The notes beneath the pieces are model-generated. The model did not search any database and had not been told where the DNA came from. It saw only the letters and a program-made list of their open reading frames with translations. From assembly GCA_963839535.1 (NCBI GenBank), contig CAWIVF010000011.1:1-64000 (forward strand): a stretch of DNA of 64,000 nucleotides, read 5' to 3'. The stretch's first letter is position 1. The number at the start of each line of letters is the position of its first letter. Shown piece after piece: positions 45,279 to 54,717 of this stretch. The DNA comes from RHKX01 sp963839535. Its GTDB lineage: Bacteria; Actinomycetota; Thermoleophilia; Solirubrobacterales; 70-9. The translations under genes were made by a program, and so were the position numbers.

Positions 45279-46109
45279 TTGCAGGGTCGTCGCAGAAGAG
45301 CCGCCATTTGCGCCGCCGCGCTCAGCGCCGCCGGCCTCGCCGCCCTGCCCCAGGCGGCCCTCGCCGACGTGCTCGCGCCCGATTCGCCGGCCTCCTCGGC
45401 GGCCGGAGCCTCGCGGACGATCTACTTCGTCATGGCGATCCTCGGGGTCCTGGTGTCACTGGCGGTCCTCGCCGCGATCCTGCGCGCGGTCCGCGCCTCT
45501 CGCGGCCGCGCCGGCGAGCCCGATCGCCGTACCCGCGGCGCCGCCGGCATCCAGCGCCGGGTCGGCTGGGGCCTCGGCGCGGCGGTCCTCGTCCTCTTCG
45601 TCGTCGGCATCGTCTTCACCGAGCAGGCCCGCGACGTCGAGGCCTCCGACTCCGATGCCGACCCGATCACGATCGAGGTCGACGGCGCCCAGTGGCTGTG
45701 GCGCTACGAGTACCCGATCGGCGAGGAGGCTCCCGACGAGTACTCCGGCGATCAGCCCTACAGCTACCAGGAGCTGGTGATCCCGGTCGACACTCCGATC
45801 ACCCTCGAGGTCAGCTCCATCGACGTGCTCCACACCTGGTGGGTCCCGGCGCTGACCCGTCAGGTCGAGGCGGTCCCGGGGGACACCAACGTCGTCAGCT
45901 TCATCGCCGATGAGATCGGCACCTACGAGGGCCGGTCCACCCGCTTCTCCGGCCCCGGCTACACGGCGATGAGGACCGAGGTCCACGTCGTCTCCGAGGA
46001 GGACTACCAGGCGTTCCTGAAGGAGCGCGCAGCCGGGATCAAGGAGGCGCGCGACGCGGTCCAGTCGCGGGTCGACGACGGCACGGCGCCCGGGGTGGCG
46101 CTGCGATGA
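45279..46109 (+). CDS. CuA-lacking oxidase subunit II homologue
   Basis: 276 residues from TTG 45279. A signal peptide, two TM helices (about 46-72 and 96-115) and an outer cupredoxin domain (VDGAQWLWRYEYP, IDVLHTWWVPALTRQVEAVPG). The usual CuA motif CxExCGxxHxxM is EGRSTRFSGPGYTAM here: S220, R222, S224 and Y228 replace Cys, Glu, Cys and His, while M231 and H185 remain. This matches quinol-oxidase CyoA-type domains, which have no CuA. The ATG of the subunit I homologue overlaps its stop (ATGA). It cannot accept electrons through CuA. Confidence 0.93.
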   Translation: MQGRRRRAAICAAALSAAGLAALPQAALADVLAPDSPASSAAGASRTIYFVMAILGVLVSLAVLAAILRAVRASRGRAGEPDRRTRGAAGIQRRVGWGLGAAVLVLFVVGIVFTEQARDVEASDSDADPITIEVDGAQWLWRYEYPIGEEAPDEYSGDQPYSYQELVIPVDTPITLEVSSIDVLHTWWVPALTRQVEAVPGDTNVVSFIADEIGTYEGRSTRFSGPGYTAMRTEVHVVSEEDYQAFLKERAAGIKEARDAVQSRVDDGTAPGVALR

Positions 46110-47885
46110 CCCCGCCGATCCGCGGAGCCGCCCACCCGGAGGTCGTCACCGAGACGATCCCGCGACGCCGCCCGGGATGGATCGAGCTCGCCACGAGCGC
46201 CGACCACAAGGCGATCGGGCGGATGTACGTGGCCACCTCGTTCTTCTTCGCGGCGATCGCGCTCACCGAGCTGGTGATGATGCGCCTGCAGCTCAGCATC
46301 CCGGACAACACGCTGATCCGGCCCGAGATCTTCGACCGGCTGCTCTCGGCCTACGGGGTGACCGCGCTCCTCCTCTTCGCGCTGCCGCTCGCGATCGGCC
46401 TCTTCTCGCACGTCGTCCCGCTGCAGATCGGCGCTCGCGGCAACGCCCTCCCGCGCCTCCACCACCTCTCCTACTGGCTCTACCTCTTCGGTGGCCTGAC
46501 GATCTACCTGAGCTTCCTCTACCGGCCTTCGGAGGCGGGGACGATCGCGCTGCCGACGCTGTCGGAGACCGAGTTCCTGCACAACCGCGGGACGGACGCC
46601 TGGCTGATCGGCGTCGGCCTGGTCCTGCTCGGCTTCATCGTCTGGGCGATCAGCATGATCGCCACGCTGCGCAACAGCCGCGCCCCGGGCATGGCGTGGC
46701 GGCGGGTCCCGCTCTTCTCCTGGGCCGGCGCCGTCGTCAGCTACACGCTGCTCGCCACGAGCGCGGTGATGCTCGCCGCGATCACGATGCTCGTGATCGA
46801 CCGGCATTTCGGCGGGGTCTTCTTCATCCCCGGCGACGGCGGCTCCCCCGTCTTCTACGAGCACCTCAGCTCGATCTTCCTCGCCGGCGCCTACATCTCG
46901 GTCGTGATCGCCGGCTTCGGCGCGATCTCCGAGATCCTCCCGACCTTCTCCCGCCAGCCGAGCTTCGGGCATCGGGCGGTCGCCGGATCCTTCGTCGCGC
47001 TCGCCGTCTTCGCCGTGCTGGCCTGGATGCAGAACATGTACTCGGCGCCGATCCCGATCGGCTTCCTCTACTTCGCGATGCTGATGGCGCTCGCCGCGGC
47101 GATCCCGGGCGGGCTGATCGTCTTCAACTGGATCGCCACGCTGAGCGGCGGCGCGATCCGGATGCGGGCCCCGATGCTCTTCGCGCTCGGCGCGATCGTC
47201 TTCACGGTGATCGGCCTGACCGGCGAGCTCGCGCAGTCCGTGGTCCCGGTCGGCTGGCAGGTCGCGCAGACCGGCGTCGCCTGGGGCGACACCCACTTCG
47301 CGCTGATCGGAGCGGGCGTCCTCGGCGGCTTCGCCGGGCTCTACTACTGGTTCCCGAAGCTGAACGGCCGCCTGATGGGCGAGTCGCTCGGACGGGCGTC
47401 CTTCTGGGCGATCGTGCTCGGCGGCCTGCTGATGATCGTCCCGATGCAGATCGCCGGGCTCGAGGGAATGCCGGTCGACGTCTACAAGTACTACGGCGAC
47501 ACCGGGCTGACGCTCGTCAACATCCTCGCCACGATCGGCAGCCTCGTCTTCACGATCGGCTTCCTGCTGACGATGGCCAACGCCGCGGCGAGCTGGAAGC
47601 GCGGCACCACCGTCGGTCCGGACCCGTGGGGCGGCAGCACGCTCGAGTGGTTCACGCTCTCCCCGCCCCCGGTGCACAACTTCGACCTCGTTCCCGACGT
47701 CCGCAGCGCCGAGCCCCTCAGCGACATCCGCGAGGCGATCACGGCGCCGCAACACGCGCTGGACGCCCCCGCCCGCCGTCGCGCCGGATCGCGAGCCGGA
47801 GCCGGAGCCCGAGGCCGCACCGGTCGCCGCGGGCGAGACCGAGGGCGGCTCCCCGCAGGACGAGAACGACCGCCCGGTAGCCTGA
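46106..47885 (+). CDS. heme-copper oxidase subunit I homologue lacking heme and CuB ligands
   Basis: About 592 residues. The family is certain: SADHKAIGRMYV, GARGNALPRLHHLSYW, AGLYYWFPKLNGRLMGESLG, DPWGGSTLEWFTLSPPP. Compared with the ctaD at 60514-62451, the TM2 heme His is Y83 and the CuB His and crosslinked Tyr are A260 and I264. The His pair is Q309/N310. In TM10 the two His align with G402/G404, though H397 lies close. The propionate Arg pair is V457/D458, D-channel Asp is G112 and K-channel Lys is I338. One extra base near 47772 changes only the tail, which should end QDENDRPVA. It cannot bind heme as known oxidases do. Confidence 0.93.
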
Positions 47886-48013
47886 GCGCCATGCGCTCCG
47901 TAGCGATGGGCGGCCTTGCCCCGATGGCCGCGTGATGGAATCTTCGGCGGGAATCGCGGAGCGCGGCAGCGCCCCGGGAACGGTCGGCGGCGTCGACCGC
48001 CACCCCGGCCGCC

Positions 48014-48937
48014 GTGAGCCCGTTCGCGGCCTGCCCGCCCCCGAGGCGACCCGGCGCCTCGCTCGCCGACGTGGTCGCCCACGCCCGCGACTACCTGGCG
48101 CTGACGAAGCCGCGGATCATCTCCCTGCTGCTCTGGACGACCGTGACGACGATGCTCGTCGCCCGCCCCAGCGGCCTCGCGCTGAGCACCGTCCTCTGGA
48201 CCTGCCTCGGCGGCTACCTCGCCGCCGGCGGAGCGGGCGCGATCAACCACTACATCGACCGCGACGTGGACGCCCGGATGTCGCGCACGAGCGGCAGGCC
48301 GCTGGTCGCGGGCCGCATCGAGCCGCTCCACGGGCTGATCTTCGGCGTGGCGCTGGGCGTGCTCGCCACCGCGCAGCTGGCGATCACGGTCAACGCGCTC
48401 GCCGCCGCCCTGGCGCTCGGCGGGCTGCTCGGCTACGTCTTCATCTACACGGCCTGGCTGAAGCGCCGCACGCCGCAGAACATCGTCATCGGCGGCGCCG
48501 CCGGAGCGATGCCCCCGCTGGTCGGATGGGCCGCCGCGACCGGCGCGCTCAGCCTCGAGGCCCTCTATCCCTTCGCGATCGTCTTCCTCTGGACCCCTCC
48601 CCACTTCTGGGCCCTGGCGCTGCTGATCTCCGACGACTACGAGCGCACCGGGGTGCCGATGCTGCCCGTCGTCCGCGGCGCCTCCTTCACGCGGCAGCGG
48701 ATCCTCCTCTACTCGGCCGTGCTGGTGGCCTTCACCGTGCTGCCCTTCGTCACGGGCATGCTCGGCGGCCTCTACCTCGCCGCGGCCCTGCTGCTCGGGG
48801 GCGCGTTCCTCGGCCTGGCGGCCCGGCTGCTGCGCACGCCGTCGAAGCGGGCGGCCCTGCAGCTGTACCTGACCTCGCTCGCCTACCTGTTCCTGCTGTT
48901 CGCGGCGATGGCGGCCGACCGCCTGATCGCCGTCTAG
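48014..48937 (+). CDS. ctaB: protoheme IX farnesyltransferase (heme O synthase)
   Basis: 307 residues from GTG 48014. UbiA-family prenyltransferase with about nine TM helices. The two Asp-rich motifs are NHYIDRDVDARMSRTSGRPL and YTAWLKRRTPQNIVIGGAAG. WTPPHFWALALLI and DDYERTGVPMLPVV are specific to COX10/CtaB. It makes heme O from heme B, the step needed for aa3 oxidases. It lies 128 bp after the ligand-less subunit I gene, but must serve the functional ctaCDE oxidase at 59-63 kb. No ctaA (heme A synthase) is seen in the window. Confidence 0.95.
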   Translation: MSPFAACPPPRRPGASLADVVAHARDYLALTKPRIISLLLWTTVTTMLVARPSGLALSTVLWTCLGGYLAAGGAGAINHYIDRDVDARMSRTSGRPLVAGRIEPLHGLIFGVALGVLATAQLAITVNALAAALALGGLLGYVFIYTAWLKRRTPQNIVIGGAAGAMPPLVGWAAATGALSLEALYPFAIVFLWTPPHFWALALLISDDYERTGVPMLPVVRGASFTRQRILLYSAVLVAFTVLPFVTGMLGGLYLAAALLLGGAFLGLAARLLRTPSKRAALQLYLTSLAYLFLLFAAMAADRLIAV

Positions 48938-48952
48938 GGAATAATCGCCGCC

Positions 48953-49067
48953 ATGGACCGCCTCCGAGCGAACAGGAACATCAAGGCCGGCCTCGGCGCC
49001 GCGGCGATCGCGCTCGTCGATCTTCGCCCTGACCTTCTACGCAGCCGTCCTCTACGTCGGCGGCTGA
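48953..49067 (+). pseudogene. 37-residue single-TM protein, one frameshift
   Basis: ATG 48953 opens MDRLRANRNIKAGLGAAAIA; one extra base near 49018 is followed by SIFALTFYAAVLYVGG and a stop at 49065-49067. A basic head and one TM helix suggest a small accessory subunit of the oxidase-like cluster. It sits 16 bp after ctaB and 7 bp before the next small gene. Assignment rests on position and shape only. Confidence 0.5.
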
Positions 49068-49073
49068 GCGGCC

Positions 49074-49337
49074 ATGAGCCCCGTCGAGAGCGCCGAGCCG
49101 ACCGAGCTCATCTACATCCCCAGTCCGTCCTGGGCGCCGGTGCTGATCGCCGCGGCGATCGCGCTGATCGCCGCCGGGACCTTCATGGGCTGGGTCCTCT
49201 GGGTGATCGGCGGCTTCGTCCTCTTCCTCGGCGTCCGCTCCTGGTGGAAGCTCTCGAACGACGAGATCTCGCGGATGCGCCGCGAGCAGGTCACGGACAC
49301 GGCGGTAATCCCCGCCGAGCCCGTGCGTCGTAGATAA
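49074..49337 (+). CDS. small two-TM protein, oxidase subunit IV-like
   Basis: 87 residues. A short head (ELIYIPSPSWAPVL) leads into two TM helices (IAAAIALIAAGTFMG and VLWVIGGFVLFLGVRSWW), then a charged tail. The IYxPxPSWxPxLxA opening followed by two helices resembles actinobacterial cytochrome c oxidase subunit IV (CtaF) proteins. It is the last gene of the cluster that begins at 45279, so it probably belongs to the same complex. Confidence 0.7.
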   Translation: MSPVESAEPTELIYIPSPSWAPVLIAAAIALIAAGTFMGWVLWVIGGFVLFLGVRSWWKLSNDEISRMRREQVTDTAVIPAEPVRRR

Positions 49338-49443
49338 CTCCGAGGGGATGCTCCGCTTCGCGTCCGCTTCCCTCGGGAAGGGGCCCCACCGTGACGGGAC
49401 CCTAGGACGTAGGGATGGTGCGGGCCTGGCGAGCGCGGGTCGT

Positions 49444-49845
49444 CTAGTCTCGGGTCATTGCCGACGTGGCGCCGTCTGAGACCCAGACTCGCATCACGTC
49501 GCGCATCGAGAGGACGCCGGCCAGCTCGCCGCCGTCGACGACCACGAGGTGGCGGATCCTGCGCGCGGCCATCTCCGAGGCCGCCCGCTCGAGGCTCCAG
49601 TCCGGGGAGGCGGTGATCACCGAGCCGCTCATGTGGTCGGCGACGCGCTCCTCATCGGGGTCCTCCCCGCGGCCGACCGAGATCAGGACGTCACGCTCGC
49701 TGATGACCCGCGGGCCGGGCGCCTCCTCGTCGAGGACGACCGCCGCCCCGACGGACTTCTCGGTCATCATCCGCGCCGCTTCCCGCAGGGTGTGGCCGGG
49801 TCCGACGGTGAGAACCACCTCGGACATTCCCTCGCGAACTTCCAT
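49444..49845 (-). CDS. CBS-domain pair protein
   Basis: 133 residues. Two CBS modules: VGPGHTLREAARMMTEKSVG with AAVVLDEE, VISERDVLISVGRGEDPDEE, then ADHMSGSVITASPDWSLERA and RHLVVVDGGELAGVLSMRDVM. Stand-alone CBS pairs bind adenine nucleotides and regulate other proteins. It is transcribed against the oxidase-like cluster and lies between it and the cytochrome c gene. The partner is unknown. Confidence 0.92.
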   Translation of the reverse strand: MEVREGMSEVVLTVGPGHTLREAARMMTEKSVGAAVVLDEEAPGPRVISERDVLISVGRGEDPDEERVADHMSGSVITASPDWSLERAASEMAARRIRHLVVVDGGELAGVLSMRDVMRVWVSDGATSAMTRD

Positions 49846-49972
49846 CTACGCTCCCCTGCTCCCTTTCGTGTGGGCCGCGGCGGAAGCGGCCATTGTGCCG
49901 ATCCGCTCAACCCTATCCGATGGCCGGACAGGCGCCCTCGGCCGACCCCTCGGGCAGGTAGGATTCGCCGCC

Positions 49973-50676
49973 GTGATCGCCCCCCGGATCAAGGCACTCC
50001 TGCTGGCCGCGCTCGGCGCAGCGACGATCGGCGTCCTCAGCGGCTGCGACACCAACGAGAACGCCGACCTCGCCAACGGCAAGCGCCTCTTCAGCGCCAA
50101 CTGCGGCCGCTGCCACTTCCTCAAGGAGGCGTCCGCCACCGGCAACCTGGGCCCCGACCTCGACGCGTCCTTCGCGGCCGCTCGCGACGCCGGGATGGAC
50201 CAGGACACGATCGAGGGTGTCGTCGAGGCGCAGATCGAGAACCCCCGCGCGGTCCCCGAGGACGACCCCTCCTACATGCCGCCCGGGATCGTCGAGGGCC
50301 AGGAGGCCGAGGACGTCGCCGCCTACGTGGCCTCGGTGGCCGGCGTGCCCGGAATCGCCCCTCCCGAGACGGTCGGCGGCGAGGGCGGCGCAATCTTCAT
50401 CAACAACGGCTGCGGCTCCTGTCACGTCCTCGCGGCGGCCGAGACCGTCGGCACCCAGGGCCCCAACCTCGACGAGTCGCTGCCCGGCCAGAGCGCCGCG
50501 CAGATCGAGGAGTCGATCATCGCGCCGAGACGTCGAGATCGTGCAGGGCTATCCGGACGTCATGCCCGCAGACCTTCGAGGACTCGATCGAGCCGGCCGA
50601 CCTGAAGACGCTGGTCAAGTTCCTGATGGACAACGCCGGCGAGACCGGTGCCGCCGCCGGCGGATCCTCGAAGTAG
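49973..50676 (+). pseudogene. diheme cytochrome c lipoprotein, two frameshifts near the 3' end
   Basis: GTG 49973. A lipoprotein signal ends in the lipobox LSGC. Two class I cytochrome c domains follow: first heme site CGRCHFLKEASATG with distal Met in DPSYMPPGI; second CGSCHVLAAAETVGTQGPNL, with its Met in GYPDVMPADF. Extra bases near 50527 and 50571 break the second domain; joined, it ends ETGAAAGGSSK at 50676. It would carry electrons at the outer face of the membrane and is a candidate donor to the CuA oxidase. Its location beside the CuA-less cluster is notable. Confidence 0.85.
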
Positions 50677-50691
50677 AGCTCGCTCGGACGC

Positions 50692-50953
50692 CTAGGGCCG
50701 CGCCGGCGGCTCGCCGCCCGGCTGCCCCTCGCCCCGGCGGCGGCTCCGCGGGCTCCCCGAGTCCGTCTCTGAGCCAGCCGATCGTCGACTTGATCCCGAG
50801 CGCGATGGCGACCAGGGCGAGAACCGCGCCGAGCCAGGGCTCGATGAGGACGGCGGCCGCGATCACGATCGCCGCCGCGATCACGATCATCACGAGGAGC
50901 CGGAACGCATCAGCTTCGTTGCGGAACGGGTTGCGCATCTCGGGCTCGGGCAT
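50692..50953 (-). CDS. small two-TM membrane protein
   Basis: About 86 residues from ATG 50953 (MPEPEMRNPFRNEADAFRLL). Two TM helices: LLVMIVIAAAIVIAAAVLI and WLGAVLALVAIALGI. The end is uncertain: one frame stops at 50692 with a Gly/Arg/Pro-rich tail after a probable indel near 50755, while the unbroken frame runs antiparallel into the cytochrome gene. It matches a common actinobacterial small membrane protein type of unknown function. Divergent from the gene at 51009. Confidence 0.6.
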
Positions 50954-51008
50954 CGCGACGATCTTCGCAGGCCGGGGGCCCGCGACTGGCGCGGGATAGG
51001 TTTCGCCG

Positions 51009-51497
51009 GTGAGCAAGGCCCTCTACGCAGTGTCGATCGCGGCGGGCGCGGTTCTCGGCACACTCGGCTCCGAGCCGCTCTGGGGCGTGGCGATCGCCGC
51101 CCTGCTCCTGTTCCCGGTGGCAACCGGGGCGGCGTTGCGCGAGCGTCGCGATGACGGAGCGCCGCTGGTCCCGGCGCTGCTGGCGGGGTTGGCCGGCGGC
51201 GTGCTGGTCGCGCTCGCGCTGCGCCTCGCCCTCGCCGCGCCGGACTGGCTGAACGAGACCCACGCCGACTGCGGCGGAGCCTCGACGGGCACCCAGCAGG
51301 CGGTGCTCTGGGCCGCCGCGGTCGTCTTCGCCGCGAGCTCGCTCCCATCGCGGTCATCCTGGTCGCCATCAAGAGCCGGCTGACCGGGCGAGCGGTCGAG
51401 AACGGCGGCGGACCGTGCGCCGCTGGTCGCCTTCCCGTTGGCCGTGGCGGCAGGGGGCCTGGCGCTGGTCGCCTCCGCCTTCGTGACGAACTGCTGA
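51009..51497 (+). pseudogene. multi-TM membrane protein, two frameshifts
   Basis: GTG 51009 (VSKALYAVSIAAGAVLGTLG). Helices follow in PLWGVAIAALLLFPVATGAAL, ALLAGLAGGVLVALALRLAL and TQQAVLWAAAVVFA. After shifts near 51347 and 51422 come IAVILVAIKSRLTGRAV and LVAFPLAVAAGGLALVASAF, ending FVTNC at 51497. The frame changes are inferred from hydrophobic continuity. No family recognised. Confidence 0.55.
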
Positions 51498-51637
51498 GCG
51501 CCCGCGGAGACAAAGCACGACCTGGAATTCGTCACAACCGGTTGGTACAGTCGAGCGGTCTGCAGGGATTGCCGGGGCCGAGCACCAGGAGGGTGCAGCG
51601 GGTTCGCCGGTGTCACCGGTAGGCCGTCAGGCCTGAC
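51498..51637. other. intergenic leader before the beta-helix gene
   Basis: Contains a perfect short palindrome CCGGTGTCACCGG (51607-51619) and an AGGCCGTCAGGCCT element just before the TTG start, so the mRNA leader may fold. It does not match a riboswitch that I can recognise. Confidence 0.35.
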
Positions 51638-54600
51638 TTGCCCCGCACCATCTCCCGCCTCATCTGCGCTGCCGCAGCCGCAGTAACCCTTGGCTTCGCG
51701 GTGCCGGCCGGCGCCCAGGCGGCGCCCTTCTTGGTCACGAACACCGGGGACACCGGTGACTCGGCGATCAACGGGACCTGCGTCGCCACCGGAGGTGGAT
51801 GCACCCTGCGGGCGGCGATCCAGGAGGCGAACGCAACGGTCGCGCCCGACACGATCACCTTCGATTCGCCTCCCTTCAACGGCAGCGCCCTGACCTCGGT
51901 CATCACCGCAGGCACGACGTTGCCGAGCCTCGCGCAGCCCGTGACCATCGACGGCGATGATTGCGGAAACGCCACTGTGCCCCAGCCCTGTGTCGAGGTC
52001 AACGCCGCCTCAGGGGGGCGGGTCTTCATCGTCACCGGGGATGACGTGACCCTGCGCGGGCTCGCGATGAGCGGCGACTCCTACGGCGTCGAGGCGACGG
52101 GCGGAAGCCAGGGGCTCGAGGTGACTGGCAGCTGGTTCGGCCGCCGGCTCAACGGGGATCTCTCCGGACTCAATACCGGCATCCGGATCGACGAGACGGC
52201 CGGCGGCGCACAGATCGGCGGTACCCAGGTGTCGGACCGCAACCAGTTCGAGGGTGGCACCAACGGCATCGACATCGTCGGCATCAACAACACGATCCAG
52301 GGCAACATCTTCAGCTTCAAGCCCGACCTCACGCCGGGCGTGGGATCGATCTGGGCGATTCACATCGGCCTCCCGCTCCCGGGCTATCCGGACCCGGTCG
52401 CCGGGAACACGATCGGCGGGGACGACCCCGGTGGGCTCACCCCGACGATCTGTGACGGCCCCTGCAACATGTTCGCCAACGCCGGGACCCAGATCTTCCT
52501 CAACAACTCGTCGGTCAACGAGGTCGATCAGACGACGATCAAGGGGAACTTCCTCGGTTTCGACCGGACCGGCAACCCCGTGTCAGGCGCCAACGGCTAT
52601 GCGATCGACGCTCAGCAGTCCGACGACACGGTCATCGGCGGGACGACAGCCGCCAGCGCCAACTACATCGGCGGAGCCGGGATCGGCGGGGTGCAGAACT
52701 CCTTCGGCGGCGCGAACGGCTCGATCAGCCACAACTTCTTCGGGCTGGGGCCCGACGGTGACACCCTGCATCCGAACGGGATCACCGACGTCCAGGTCGG
52801 AGCAGGAGGCACGACCGTCGAGGACAACCGGTTCACCTCCGACGGCATCGAGCCGACGAATGCCGCCGTCGACGTCGACGCGAGCGGTGCCGAGGTTCAG
52901 GGGAACGTCATTGGCCTCGGAACCGCCAACGAGGACTTCGGCTACAACGTCCCCGCGATCCGGGTGGGTGGGCCGTTCAACCTCATCGGCGGCGACTCCC
53001 CGGCCGACTACAACACGATCGAACACGGCGCCGACACCGCGATCCAAGTCAGGGACCCGGCCGGCAGCACCGAAGTCCGCAACAACAACTTCGACGACAA
53101 CGACGGCATGTTCATCGACCTGATCCCCAACATCGGGCCGGGCAACCACCCGAGCTTCGGCGCAAATGCCGGGATCCAGGCGCCGGTCGTCACCGCGACG
53201 ACGACGACGAGCGCTCAGGGCACGCAGGACACGGGCCCAGTGCCGGTGACGGTCCGGGTCTACAGCGTGACCCCCGGAGGCGCCGCCACGTTCCTCAGCA
53301 CGACCACCGGCACAGGGGGCACCTGGGCCGTGTCCTTCCCCGCGGTCCCGGCCACTGACTGCATCGCGGCCACCCAGACGGTGGGATTCGACGGCACTTC
53401 CGAGTTGAGCGCGGCGCTGCTGGCCGACAACACCGGAACCTGCGACTTCACCGCGCCCGAGACGACGATCGGCACCGGCCCCGCTGCAGAACTCCACGAC
53501 GATGGACACCACGCCGACCTTCGGCTTCTCGGCGTCCCCGTCGTCAGGTGCAACCTTCCAGTGCCGCTACGACACCAAGGCCTGGCGGGCTTGCTCCGGT
53601 GCAGCTGATGACACTCCCGCGACGGCCCTCGCGGCCGGGCAGCACACCTTCTACGTCCGGGCCGGGGACGCCGCGGGCAACGTCGACTCGACGCCGGATT
53701 TCCGGGACTTCACGGTCGACACCCCGAACGCGACGACCACGTCGGTGTCATGCGCCCCCTCTTCGGTGACGGTCGGGACGGGCACGGTCTGCACCGCGAC
53801 GGTGACCGATCAGGACGGATCGCCGACGAAGCCCGGGGGCCAGGTGCAGTTCTCGAACACCGGGGCCGGCGGATTCACCCCGGCCGTGACCTGCACGCTA
53901 GGCGGCGCTCAGCTCACCTCCTCGAGCTGCCAGGTCACGTACACCCCCACGGCGATCGGCACCGGCACCCACCAGATCACCGCCGACTACGGGGCGACCG
54001 CCGGCCACCTGACGAGCAACGGCAACACGAACGTCACGGTCGGCGACGAGCACGGGACCTCCACCCTGCTCAGCTGCGCGCCCGCCACGGTCACCGTCGC
54101 GACCTCCACCGCGTGCACCGCCACGGTGACCGACACGAACGGCAACCCCACCGCCCCCACCGGCCAGGTCCAGTTCGCCACGGGGGCGAGCGGGACGTTC
54201 ACCCCGGCGAGCTGCACCCTCGGCGGCCTCTCGAGCTCGTCCGCCTCCTGCCAGGTCAGCTACAGGGCGACCACGGTCGGCTCCGGAACGCATCGGTCTG
54301 ACAGCCTCCTACGCCGACACCGCCAACCACTTCGGAAGCTCCGACGGCTTCAACCTCGCGGTCAAGGCGCCGACCGTGCCCGCCGACACGAAGCCACCCG
54401 AGACCGAGATCACGAAGTCGCCGAAGAAGAGGCTGAAGCTCAAGCCTGGGAAGAAGAAGGCGAAGGCCAAGTTCTCGTTCGCCTCGAGCGAGGGCAACTC
54501 GACCTTCGAGTGCAGGGTCGATAAGAAGCCGTTCGCAGCCTGCACCTCGCCGAGGACGGTGAAGCTGAAGAAGGGCAAGCACACCTTCCAGGTCGCCGCC

Positions 54601-54663
54601 ACCGATTCCGCGGGGAACACCGACCCGACGCCCGCCAAGTTCCGGGTCAAGGTCGTCCGCTAG
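51638..54663 (+). pseudogene. large secreted CSLREA/parallel beta-helix protein with Ig-like and C-terminal modules, two frameshifts
   Basis: About 1007 residues after repair, from TTG 51638. A signal peptide (ICAAAAAVTLGFAVPAGAQA) is followed by a CSLREA-type start (FLVTNTGDTGDSAINGTC, CTLRAAIQEAN). A right-handed beta-helix of about 450 residues has N-rich turns (NTIQGNIFSF, SISHNFFGLG). Then come a TFQCRYDTKAWRACSG module, two Ig-like repeats (SVSCAPSSVTVGTGTVCTAT; LLSCAPATVTVATSTACTAT) and a last module FSFASSEGNSTFECRVDKKP. Extra bases near 53485 and 54294 break the frame. Likely a surface or secreted adhesin-like protein; substrate unknown. Confidence 0.85.
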
Positions 54664-54717
54664 TTCGCCTGCCCCCGGGCTCTATCGAAGCCCGTGCGGC
54701 TGCCGATAGATCAGGCG

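Noticed and set aside
45279..47885. Ordinary quinol (bo3) or aa3 oxidase
   Set aside because: Subunit II alone would fit a quinol oxidase, but subunit I lacks the His ligands that every known active heme-copper oxidase needs.
46106..47885. Decayed pseudogene of subunit I
   Set aside because: No stop codon or motif loss outside cofactor and channel sites; the substitutions are targeted and the frame is open except for one indel in the tail.
46004..48604. 866-codon minus-strand open frame
   Set aside because: Antisense to both oxidase-like subunits; Asp/Arg/Gly-rich shadow of TM helices.
51530..51637. Riboswitch before the beta-helix gene
   Set aside because: Short palindromes are present, but no known aptamer core matches.
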